The translations under genes were made by a program, and so were the position numbers. The notes beneath the pieces were generated by a model. It worked only from the letters and a program-made list of their open reading frames with translations, searched no databases and was not told the origin of the DNA. From Pseudobutyrivibrio xylanivorans (GTDB lineage Bacteria; Bacillota; Clostridia; Lachnospirales; Lachnospiraceae): a DNA stretch of 64,000 nucleotides. Shown here piece after piece: positions 26,021-33,714 of this stretch. The stretch is from contig NZ_VTVE01000002.1 of the NCBI RefSeq assembly GCF_010906925.1, positions 1 to 64,000 on the forward strand. Direction: 5' to 3'. Each line of letters begins with the position of its first letter. The first letter of the stretch is position 1.

Positions 26021-26690
26021 AGTCATCACCTCCAACGTCACTTACTACCACGCCTTTTTTAATGGTGATAACTCGTTTATTCATAGCTCTAACTATTTCC
26101 ATGTTATGGGTAACCACAACAACTGTTGTGCCTCTGCGATTAATCTCTTCTAACAATCGCATGATTTCCCATGTGTTATCGCTGTCAAGATTACCTGTAG
26201 GCTCGTCAGCAAGAATGATTTTAGGCTCATTTACTAAAGCTCTAGCAATAGCAACACGCTGCTGCTCACCACCAGATAACTGGCTAGGTCTTGACTTATA
26301 TTTTGCTGCAAGTCCTACAAGAGAAAGCATTGTAGGAACTCTCTTTTTAATCTCACGATTTGATGACTCAACAACCTTCATAGCAAATGCTATATTTTCA
26401 TATACATTTCTATCTGGAAGAAGTCTAAAGTTCTGGAATACAACGCCAACATTTCTACGGTACATTGGAATCTTTTTGTGTGTAACCTTTTTAAGGTCCT
26501 GACCGTTAATGTAAATCTTGCCTTTTGTTGGCTCCAATTCCTTAAGGAGAAGTCTAATAAGTGTAGACTTACCAGATCCTGAATCACCAACGACGAAAAC
26601 AAACTCGCCTGGATCAATGTGTATAGTCACATCCTCTAAGGCTGGCTTACCAACCTCATAGGACTTGCTAACGTGATCTAATCGTATCAA
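26010..26690 (-). CDS. ftsE: Cell division ATP-binding protein FtsE
   Basis: 226 residues. ABC ATPase with Walker A GDSGSGKST (~36-44), signature LSGGEQQRVAIARAL, Walker B ILADEPTGNLD. The start codon is TTG at 26690 behind GAGG. The FtsEX pair is followed by ctpA. The upstream neighbour is a PucR-type regulator, whose link is not clear. Confidence 0.95.
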   Translation of the reverse strand: MIRLDHVSKSYEVGKPALEDVTIHIDPGEFVFVVGDSGSGKSTLIRLLLKELEPTKGKIYINGQDLKKVTHKKIPMYRRNVGVVFQNFRLLPDRNVYENIAFAMKVVESSNREIKKRVPTMLSLVGLAAKYKSRPSQLSGGEQQRVAIARALVNEPKIILADEPTGNLDSDNTWEIMRLLEEINRRGTTVVVVTHNMEIVRAMNKRVITIKKGVVVSDVGGDDYED

Positions 26691-26727
26691 TGTAAGTACC
26701 TCTTTCTTTATTACCTAATATGAAGTG

Positions 26728-27816
26728 CTAGAATTTTTCATCTTCCATGTACTTCATGTATTTTACTACCATAAGCGCAATCTTAAATGTGATTGCATCC
26801 TCGAAAATACGCAAGTCGAGACCTGTGCTCTTTTCAAGCTTATCCAAACGATAAACAAGAGTATTACGATGGATATAAAGCTGTCTAGATGTCTCAGAAA
26901 CATTTAAGCTATTCTCGAAGAATTTGCTGATTGTAGTCAAAGTCTCTTCATCGAAATCGTCTGGAGACTTATTTTCAAAAATCTCTGATATGAACATCTT
27001 GCAAAGTGGAATTGGAAGCTGGTATATGAGACGGCCAATTCCAAGAGCTGAGTATGCAATGATTCGCTTGTCAGCAAAGAAAATCTTGCCAACATCCATA
27101 GCCATAGATGCTTCCTTATATGAACGAGAAACTTCCTTAATCTCTCCTACAACTGTACCATAGGAAACTCTAATGTCTTTAGAATTCTTGTCATGGAACG
27201 CATCGATAATAACCGCAGCAATCTTATCAATGTCTGCGTATGTGTCATTCTCTCCAAGTTCCTTTACTACTATGATATTGTGCTCATCTACAGCAGTAAC
27301 AAAATCTCTTGTCTTGCCACCAAACACGGAGCGAACTCTATCAAGCTCATCTCCGTCCTTATCAGGGCCTACCTCAACAATCATAACTACACGACGTGCA
27401 TTTATGTCTACATGAAGCTTTTTAGAACGATTGTAGATATCTACAAGAAGTAAGTTATCAAGGAGCAAGTTCTTAATGAAGTTGTCCTTATCAAATCTCT
27501 CCTTATAGGCAATCATCAATTCCTGAATTTGGAAAGCAGCAATCTTTCCAATAGTAGAAGCCTGCTCATCATCACCCTGGGCTAAAATCACAAATTCAAG
27601 CTGCTGATCATCAAACACCTTAAAAAAGTGACATCCAAGTGCGACTTGACTATCTGCCTCAGAAGAAGCAAATACCGAAACAGCATCTGTATATCCAGCA
27701 GTATCCATAAATGTGCTGGCACATACAGTACCCTCGGAATCCATTACAGCCAAATCAACTTTTGTGAGCTGATGCAAGCCCTCTATTGTATTTTGCATAA
27801 TCTGATTCGAAATCAT
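26728..27816 (-). CDS. PucR/CdaR-type helix-turn-helix regulator
   Basis: 362 residues. The C-terminus has the PucR-type HTH: FFENSLNVSETSRQLYIHRNTLVYRLDKLEKSTGLDLR (about 300-340). The N-terminal ~250 residues form sensor-like domains without a recognised ligand motif. Such proteins control purine, sugar-diacid or other catabolic genes. Its own target is not evident here. ATG behind GGAGG. Confidence 0.88.
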   Translation of the reverse strand: MISNQIMQNTIEGLHQLTKVDLAVMDSEGTVCASTFMDTAGYTDAVSVFASSEADSQVALGCHFFKVFDDQQLEFVILAQGDDEQASTIGKIAAFQIQELMIAYKERFDKDNFIKNLLLDNLLLVDIYNRSKKLHVDINARRVVMIVEVGPDKDGDELDRVRSVFGGKTRDFVTAVDEHNIIVVKELGENDTYADIDKIAAVIIDAFHDKNSKDIRVSYGTVVGEIKEVSRSYKEASMAMDVGKIFFADKRIIAYSALGIGRLIYQLPIPLCKMFISEIFENKSPDDFDEETLTTISKFFENSLNVSETSRQLYIHRNTLVYRLDKLEKSTGLDLRIFEDAITFKIALMVVKYMKYMEDEKF

Positions 27817-28430
27817 ATCGAATACCTCCTATGTAATATATGCAATATAAACAATGCTAAATCCTAATTTTGCATACTATTTCACATAACCTATGCCCAT
27901 TCTAATATAAATAACCAAAAAATAAAATAGGAAACTGGGATTTTGTTATGCAAATTTACAACTAGTATCCATTTTGCCCAAATATCATTTGTAAATATTG
28001 ATACAATTCTCTCTGTTTTCAGAAAACGTCAGCTTTTTTCTGATAAAAAGCCTTTCTCTATTTTGTCAATCTTTTACTACAAAATGCCAACTTTTGTAAA
28101 ATTAAGACAAAACATTCGTTTATGTGGATTGTGGATAACTTTTCACAATTTTCATCGTTTTCGGTGGATAAAGTGGATAACTCGTTTACAAGTCCGATTT
28201 TCAGCCTTGATTGTTTGACAATTTGTTGATTAATTGTTACCGACTCCCCACATACTATATTATATGTATTTTTAACTTCTTCTGTTTTTGTGCAATTTTT
28301 AAAATCAAGCCAAGTTTTTTGAAATTTAAAATTCTGACAATTAGTGTTTCTTATCATCCAATATTACAAAATTCCTGTTTCAAGACACATAAATCGTTTT
28401 CGTAACTTGATGAATATTACAAAAACAAAG
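27817..28430. other. Gene-free AT-rich region with a DnaA-box cluster
   Basis: About 610 bp between the PucR-type gene and the NlpC/P60 terminator. Six-frame reading gives only short fragments without RBS. Four DnaA-box-like 9-mers in one direction occur at 28123-28131 (TGTGGATTG), 28130-28138 (TGTGGATAA, perfect), 28163-28171 (GGTGGATAA) and 28172-28180 (AGTGGATAA), followed by AT-rich sequence. No promoter stands out. Confidence 0.6.
28123..28180 (-). promoter_or_regulatory. Cluster of four DnaA-box-like sites
   Basis: One perfect TTATCCACA (minus strand) and three one-mismatch sites within 58 bp, all in the same direction. May be a DnaA-titration or regulatory site, or an origin element; dnaA is not in this window. 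Confidence 0.65.
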
Positions 28431-28451
28431 GACACCGAAACTCCGGTGCCC
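28421..28451 (-). terminator. Terminator of the NlpC/P60 gene
   Basis: Minus-strand stem GGGCACCG/CGGTGTCC and TTTG-TTTTT tail, 17 nt after the stop codon. Confidence 0.85.
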
Positions 28452-28467
28452 TAAATTATTTATATTT

Positions 28468-29697
28468 TTAGAAGATTCGTCTAATAGCTAAGATATTCTT
28501 GTAGTTAACATTTGAATATGTGATACCTGTTCTGTATGTAGATGCATGTAATAACTGACCATTACCAGCATAGATACCAACATGACCTGAGTAACATACA
28601 ATATCACCTGGCTGCATCTCATCATAAGATACACCGTAACCAACGCTACGAAGTGCACTTGATGAATGAGGAAGACTAACACCAAATGCTGAGTATACAC
28701 TCATAACAAATCCTGAACAGTCTGTACCATTAGTAAGTGATGATCCACCATATACATATGGATTACCAACGAACTGTGCACCATAAGAAACTACTGAACC
28801 ACCAGTGCTACCTGAAGGTGCTGCATAAGTCTTTCCTGATGATGAAGATGATGACGATGAAGATGATGATTCATTAGCCTGAACTGCCTGTGCAGTAATT
28901 GTAGCCTTCTCAGCTGCCTCTCTAGCCTTCTGCTTTTCCTCTTCCTCGCGAGCCAAACGAGCAATCTCAGCATTCTTTGACTCAGCTACTGTAAAGTCTG
29001 TTGAAAGAGAAACATAATCTAAACTAACGTAACCCTCTCCAGCATTACATGTTACCTTAACCCAGCCATCTGCTGCTGTAGACTCATCGATAACTGTAAC
29101 ATCATCGCCGTCAGGAATCATATCAATAACGTCTGAATCTGTAGTAGCCTCTTCTCTAACATAAAGAGTAGTAGTATGACATGTAGCAAGACGTCTAGAA
29201 ACTGACTTAGCAAGCTCCTCGTCATTCTGTACTACGTACTCGCTCTTAACATAACCTGTAACATCACCAGATGTGATCTTAAGCCATGTACCATCCGCTG
29301 CCTCAACAGTCTCTGAAACTGTAGCTGCTGAATTGTTATAAAGCTTTCCAACATATTCGCTATCAGGAGATGCTGACTCTCGAATATATACATAGTTATC
29401 AACCTGCGCAATTGCTATATTTGCATAAGGATCATCCGCTGAGGCAACTTTCTCTGCCTCGTTAGCGGCAAGCTGTGACTCTGCTGAAATAGCAGTAGCA
29501 TCAGCAAGCATATAGTCAACTGTAAGCTGTGCACCAGCGTATGCACTGTAATCAGAATCCTCTAATGTACCTGTCACACTAGACAAAGCACTAACGCCTG
29601 ATACAGCACTAGCAGCATCTGATGTAAGAGCTATGCTAGATGCTAAAACACACGCTGCAAGTGAATAGCTAACAGCTTTTGTCAATTTTAAATTCAT
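28468..29697 (-). CDS. Secreted NlpC/P60 (C40) peptidoglycan hydrolase with SH3 domains
   Basis: 409 residues. A signal peptide (LTKAVSYSLAACVLASSIAL), two SH3b domains (about 95-165 and 175-235), a Glu/Lys-rich helical stretch, a serine-rich linker and a C-terminal NlpC/P60 domain (about 300-409) with the catalytic Cys in TDCSGFVMSVY and His in GHVGIYAGNG. It cleaves stem peptides of peptidoglycan. Strong monocistronic promoter. The start is the ATG 11 nt after GGAGG. Confidence 0.92.
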   Translation of the reverse strand: MNLKLTKAVSYSLAACVLASSIALTSDAASAVSGVSALSSVTGTLEDSDYSAYAGAQLTVDYMLADATAISAESQLAANEAEKVASADDPYANIAIAQVDNYVYIRESASPDSEYVGKLYNNSAATVSETVEAADGTWLKITSGDVTGYVKSEYVVQNDEELAKSVSRRLATCHTTTLYVREEATTDSDVIDMIPDGDDVTVIDESTAADGWVKVTCNAGEGYVSLDYVSLSTDFTVAESKNAEIARLAREEEEKQKAREAAEKATITAQAVQANESSSSSSSSSSSGKTYAAPSGSTGGSVVSYGAQFVGNPYVYGGSSLTNGTDCSGFVMSVYSAFGVSLPHSSSALRSVGYGVSYDEMQPGDIVCYSGHVGIYAGNGQLLHASTYRTGITYSNVNYKNILAIRRIF

Positions 29698-29747
29698 TTG
29701 TAAGAAAACCTCCAAATTTATTACAAACTTGTTACGACTGTGTTGAC

Positions 29748-29776
29748 ATTATATAATCTAAATTTGCCTCTGTCAA
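29748..29776 (-). promoter_or_regulatory. Consensus promoter of the NlpC/P60 gene
   Basis: TTGACA (29771-29776), 17 bp, TATAAT (29748-29753), an exact sigma-A match. GTTGACA/TGTCAAC inverted copies flank it. Confidence 0.85.
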
Positions 29777-29849
29777 CCCGTAAATTACCTCAAAAGTTTT
29801 ATGTTTTTTAGGAGTTTAAAATCCGTAATATTCGTAATATTTTAGTAAG

Positions 29850-30764
29850 TTATTTAGCCTGTAAATATCTCTGGGCAGATGTAATGGCATTAGCTCCATC
29901 TGCTGTAGCTGTAATAACCTGCTTAAGCTGCTTAGCTCTTACGTCCCCTGCAACAAATATGCCTGGCACATTTGTCTCGCAAGTCTCATCAGCTATGATA
30001 TAACCTCTCTCATCAAGCTCAGGCAGACCTGCTATTGATGCTGTGTTTGGAGCAGTACCAACCGCAATAAACACTCCATCCACCTTAAGAGTGGAAGTCT
30101 CTCCTGTCTTCTTGTTTTTAATTGTAGCTGACTCCACAGCCTCAGTTCCATTGATTGCCTCAACTGTAGTGTCATAGATTATTTGAATTTTGTCAGATGA
30201 AAGAACCTGCTGTTGCAAAGAAGCTGCGCCTCTAAACTCAGCTCTCCTGTGAATTAGATATACCTTTTCGCAGAATCTGGCTAGGTAAACTGCATCCTCA
30301 AGAGCTACATCTCCGCCACCAACTACAGCCACTGTCTTGTCCTTGAAGAAGGCTCCATCGCATGTTGCACAATAAGAAACGCCCATACCTGAAAATTCTT
30401 CTTCGCCAGGACAACCAAGCTTTGTATTGGAAGCTCCTGTAGCGATGATTACAGCCTTTGCTAAAAAAGTAGCCTTCTTAGTAATGAGCTCCTTGAGGCC
30501 ATCCTTCTCATTAATAGAAGTAACTCGTCCTCTAGCGAACTCAACTCCAAGCTTTTCGCAATGGCTGCGCATGCTCTCTGCCAACTGGGTGCCTGATACA
30601 CCGGGAAGTGCTGGATAATTATCTATCTCGTATGTATTAAGAATTTGCCCCCCACTAATAGAACTGGTATCTAAGACAAGAATGTCAAGCCCCGCACGCT
30701 TGCCATAAATACCAGCTGTAAGCCCAGCTGGGCCTGCACCTATTACAATTACATCATAAACCAT
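29850..30764 (-). CDS. trxB: Thioredoxin reductase
   Basis: 304 residues, flavoprotein of the low-Mr type. FAD motif VIGAGPAGLTAGIYGKRAG, redox-active CATCDGAF (near 135), second nucleotide motif VVGGGDVALEDAVYLA, and the C-terminal FAD contact GIFVAGDVRAKQLKQVITA. Reduces thioredoxin, with NADPH in the classical enzyme. It lies 22 nt after ridA. No trxA beside it. Confidence 0.95.
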   Translation of the reverse strand: MVYDVIVIGAGPAGLTAGIYGKRAGLDILVLDTSSISGGQILNTYEIDNYPALPGVSGTQLAESMRSHCEKLGVEFARGRVTSINEKDGLKELITKKATFLAKAVIIATGASNTKLGCPGEEEFSGMGVSYCATCDGAFFKDKTVAVVGGGDVALEDAVYLARFCEKVYLIHRRAEFRGAASLQQQVLSSDKIQIIYDTTVEAINGTEAVESATIKNKKTGETSTLKVDGVFIAVGTAPNTASIAGLPELDERGYIIADETCETNVPGIFVAGDVRAKQLKQVITATADGANAITSAQRYLQAK

Positions 30765-30785
30765 AAAACTTTATTCTCCGAAAAA

Positions 30786-31160
30786 TTACTTTGTAGCGAT
30801 GGCCTCTGCCTCTAATAAAACATCCTTAGGAATACGTGCCACCTCAATGCAAGAACGAGCTGGGAATGGCTCTGGGAAATACTTAGCATATACTTCATTA
30901 ATAGCTGCGAAATCATCCATGTTCTTGATGAAGACTGTAGTCTTAACAACATTTTTCATAGATGTACCTGCTGACTCTAAAAGAGCTGTCATGCTCTTGA
31001 ATACTCTGTCTGCCTGTGCAGCTGCACCCTCTGGAATCTCTCCTGTAGCTGGATCTACTGGAATAATACCTGATGTATAAACCATTCCATTGACCTCGAT
31101 AGCCTGTGAGTAAGGTCCGATAGCTGCTGGTGCCTTGTCTGTTGCAATTACGTTTTTCAT
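30786..31160 (-). CDS. ridA: RidA family reactive-intermediate deaminase
   Basis: 124 residues, full RidA length. MKNVIATDKAPAAIGPYSQA at the start and RSCIEVARIPKDVLLEAEAIA at the end, with the active-site Arg in PARSCIEV. Hydrolyses enamine/imine intermediates made by PLP enzymes. It has a good GGAGG and starts the short ridA-trxB pair. The gap above it (31161-31230) is AT-rich with a TATAAT but no clear -35. Confidence 0.95.
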   Translation of the reverse strand: MKNVIATDKAPAAIGPYSQAIEVNGMVYTSGIIPVDPATGEIPEGAAAQADRVFKSMTALLESAGTSMKNVVKTTVFIKNMDDFAAINEVYAKYFPEPFPARSCIEVARIPKDVLLEAEAIATK

Positions 31161-31230
31161 TACATTTCCTCCTTTTGTCTTTCAACTCATTTCTAGCATA
31201 AATTATATATAGTATATCACTAATCTGATA

Positions 31231-32055
31231 TTATATGCGGCGAATTTTACCACCTTCGAGAGAAATTTTACGTTCCTTATATAAACGTCCTACGGCTCGC
31301 TTAAATGCAGCCTTTGAAAGTCCTGTCTCTCTCTTAATAACTTCTGGAGATGCCTTTTCTGTAAAAGGTAATACTCCTGCATAACTATCAATCAAATCAA
31401 GAAGAGCCTCTGCATCCTCATCCATCTGAACGTATGCCTTGTCTCTGATTGTAACGTCACACTTGCCATCTTCTTTTATTCCTGTGATTCTAACCATAAG
31501 AACATCTCCAATTCTAAATTTGGATACATCCTCATGACGAGGAATCATAGCAGAATACTTATCCTCAAGTGCAACAAATGTACCGAAGTCATGACCGAAC
31601 TCATAAATTCTAGCCTCAACCTCATCTCCCACCTGATAAGGTGGCTTCTTGGAAAGCATATCATAGATGCCCTTCATGCTGGCACATAATCTCTCGCTTT
31701 TATCAATGTAGACTCTTACTAAAATCTCATCACCTTCACTTGGCTGACGAGTCATTTCCTTAAATGGTAAGAATAAATCCTTTTCAAGACCCCAATCCAT
31801 AAATGCACCAACTTTATTAACCTGGCTAACGGTAAGCAGACCGTACTGGCCTAAAGTAAGTTTTGGGGTGTTGGTGGTAGCAATAAGCCTGTCCTTGGAA
31901 TCCTTATATATGAAGGCAGATATCTCATCGCCAATTTTATAATTCTCTGGAACCTGCTTTTTAGGAAGCAAGACTCTATCTGTACCATCAGATAGGTATA
32001 CTCCGAATTCTACCTTTTTTTCTATCTTAAGCTTTTGTATTTCTCCTAGCTTCAT
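31231..32055 (-). CDS. cvfB: CvfB-like S1 RNA-binding protein
   Basis: 274 residues. Three S1/OB-type modules in tandem (roughly 1-65, 70-135, 145-210) and a C-terminal winged-helix-like domain (KRETGLSKAAFKRAVGRLYKERKISLEGGKIRRI). This is the CvfB/YitL architecture. Family members affect RNA processing and virulence-factor expression in staphylococci. ATG overlaps the thioesterase stop. Confidence 0.88.
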   Translation of the reverse strand: MKLGEIQKLKIEKKVEFGVYLSDGTDRVLLPKKQVPENYKIGDEISAFIYKDSKDRLIATTNTPKLTLGQYGLLTVSQVNKVGAFMDWGLEKDLFLPFKEMTRQPSEGDEILVRVYIDKSERLCASMKGIYDMLSKKPPYQVGDEVEARIYEFGHDFGTFVALEDKYSAMIPRHEDVSKFRIGDVLMVRITGIKEDGKCDVTIRDKAYVQMDEDAEALLDLIDSYAGVLPFTEKASPEVIKRETGLSKAAFKRAVGRLYKERKISLEGGKIRRI

Positions 32056-32756
32056 TATTTGTACTCCACTATTGTATAAACTTCATCGTCCTTTTTAAGA
32101 ACTACCTGGTAACCCTTTTCTAATTCTACCAAATATACATCCAACTCATCAAATAGCAGAGCTGCTTTTTTATAGTTGACTGTAATCTGAGAAAAGTCCT
32201 CTTTTGGAAGATATCTTCTGGTCACATCTATATAGAAGGAATTGTTCATATGACCATTAGTATCGATGTGATTTTCATTAACTTTGAACTTACCAACAAG
32301 CTCGCCCTCATCTCTGTACTGAAGCTTACTTCTGTCAAATTTAAAATCCGGCTTAGCATCATCAAGAGGATAAGCTTCTATAATTTTATCATTTAATCTT
32401 GCAGGGTGAAGACTCTCAAGATTCATCAGCACCCAAAGAGAATCTGCATATATAAGAAGTTCTCCATCTTCTTCTGATTCAATAACATATACACGGCGCG
32501 CCATCATTCCGCGAACCTGATATGGATAAGTCGATATCTTGATACGCTCCATATATTTAGGAAGACGATTAATATGAATCTCATATGTTGTAACGAACCA
32601 GCCTAGATTAAGTGGTGCAAGATAATGAACTCCAACTCCCACATCATCAGAATGGAAGCAGCTGCAATCCTGCATGTAATTTACCAAATTATAATATGTA
32701 AGATTAAGATTAGCATCTACCTCACTGTAGCTGATCCTGTCACTATACTGATACAT
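32055..32756 (-). CDS. Acyl-ACP thioesterase family protein
   Basis: 233 residues with two hot-dog folds as in bacterial FatA/FatB-like thioesterases (Acyl-ACP_TE). It begins MYQYSDRISYSEVDANLNLTYYNLVNYMQD; the second domain has VNENHIDTNGHMNNSFYIDV with the catalytic Asn-His pair. It releases fatty acids from acyl carrier protein. GGAGG lies right after the T-run of the tRNA-Gln terminator, so transcription is probably by read-through. Confidence 0.9.
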   Translation of the reverse strand: MYQYSDRISYSEVDANLNLTYYNLVNYMQDCSCFHSDDVGVGVHYLAPLNLGWFVTTYEIHINRLPKYMERIKISTYPYQVRGMMARRVYVIESEEDGELLIYADSLWVLMNLESLHPARLNDKIIEAYPLDDAKPDFKFDRSKLQYRDEGELVGKFKVNENHIDTNGHMNNSFYIDVTRRYLPKEDFSQITVNYKKAALLFDELDVYLVELEKGYQVVLKKDDEVYTIVEYK

Positions 32757-32770
32757 TATGTTACCTCCAT

Positions 32771-32803
32771 AAAAGAAAAAGACCTAAGCGCTATGCTTAG
32801 GTC
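32771..32803 (-). terminator. Terminator of tRNA-Gln
   Basis: Stem GACCTAAGC/GCTTAGGTC then TTTTTCTTTT on the minus strand. The Shine-Dalgarno of the thioesterase follows the T-run within about 3 nt. Confidence 0.9.
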
Positions 32804-32807
32804 TTAG

Positions 32808-32879
32808 CTGGCCCACAAGGATTCGAACCTTGAAATGACGGAGTCAGAGTCCGTTGCCTTACCATTTGGCGATGGGCCA
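32808..32879 (-). tRNA. tRNA-Gln (anticodon CUG)
   Basis: 72 nt. Acceptor TGGCCCA/TGGGCCA beginning with U as in glutamine tRNAs, anticodon loop CTCTGAC, T loop GGTTCGAATCC, discriminator G, no encoded CCA. Confidence 0.95.
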
Positions 32880-32929
32880 ATATAGCTTAAATTAGCTGGC
32901 TGACTGTCTTATCGGCGTCAACGAATGCT

Positions 32930-32958
32930 ATTATAAAGCATAGATTTTAAAATAGCAA
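32930..32958 (-). promoter_or_regulatory. Promoter of tRNA-Gln
   Basis: TTGCTA (32953-32958), 17 bp, TATAAT (32930-32935), about 45 nt before the tRNA. Confidence 0.75.
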
Positions 32959-32977
32959 GCACTTTTTCAAACCTTTT

Positions 32978-33631
32978 TTAAAAATTTATCAATTGCCCAT
33001 CTAAAATGGCGTACTTAATCTCGTCATCCCAGGAAATTAGGGCACTTCCAGCGGTTTTATCAGCTACCGCTTTTGTAAATTCCTCAACAAATTCAGATGG
33101 TATTACAGATTTAATTACTACATCAGCACCAAAATCTGTATTTAAAATAGGAAAATCTTTTTCACGTAGAATGTATTCTAATTTTCCATAACCATTGTAA
33201 TCGGTAGTAATATGACAGACTCTTCCCTTTTTAGGCGCAATAAGTCTTGCGTTTTTAAGTCCTTCCTGGACAGACTTCTGGTAGGCGCGAACCAATCCGC
33301 CAGTTCCAAGCAAAACTCCACCAAAATATCTGGTAACCACAACTACACAGTTATGAACATTTTCCTTGAGAAGTACATCAAGCATTGGTCTGCCTGCAGT
33401 CTGGGCCGGCTCACCATCGTCGTTGCATCGGGTTATTTCATTGTTGTCACCGATTACAAAGGCAGAGCAATTGTGTCTGGCATCCCAGTATTCCTTTTTC
33501 TTTCCATTAATAAATGAAACAGCCTCCTCCTCAGAGGTAACAGGTGCCACGTGAGCAATAAATCTAGACTTCTTCTCTTCTATTTCACCCTGGCCTGCTT
33601 CATATACTATCTTAAACTCTTTTTCTTCCAT
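32978..33631 (-). CDS. YigZ/IMPACT family protein
   Basis: 217 residues. N-terminal IMPACT domain with KKSRFIAHVAPV and RCNDDGEPAQTAGRPML and VTRYFGGVLLGTGGLVRAY, and a C-terminal DUF1949-like half. Exact biochemical role is unsettled; the E. coli member is YigZ. It is divergent from the penicillin-binding protein gene, with which it shares a promoter region. Confidence 0.9.
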   Translation of the reverse strand: MEEKEFKIVYEAGQGEIEEKKSRFIAHVAPVTSEEEAVSFINGKKKEYWDARHNCSAFVIGDNNEITRCNDDGEPAQTAGRPMLDVLLKENVHNCVVVVTRYFGGVLLGTGGLVRAYQKSVQEGLKNARLIAPKKGRVCHITTDYNGYGKLEYILREKDFPILNTDFGADVVIKSVIPSEFVEEFTKAVADKTAGSALISWDDEIKYAILDGQLINF

Positions 33632-33686
33632 ATCTGTCCTATTCTTTTAAAATACCGATTCTCTTTATTATAAATGAAGAGTTTGC

Positions 33687-33692
33687 TATAAT
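33687..33692 (+). promoter_or_regulatory. Extended -10 promoter of the penicillin-binding protein gene
   Basis: TGC-TATAAT, a consensus -10 with an upstream TG; the -35 is weak. A minus-strand TATAAT (33666-33671) for yigZ lies beside it, so the two promoters overlap back to back. Confidence 0.6.
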
Positions 33693-33714
33693 GAAGTCTA
33701 AATTGGAGGTTATT

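Noticed and set aside
28058-28357. 99-codon minus-strand frame in the gene-free gap
   Set aside because: Low-complexity composition, no RBS, and it runs across the DnaA boxes; not believable as a gene.
27817-28467. Chromosomal origin
   Set aside because: DnaA boxes and AT-rich DNA are present but dnaA/dnaN/gyr genes are not; evidence is not enough to call oriC.
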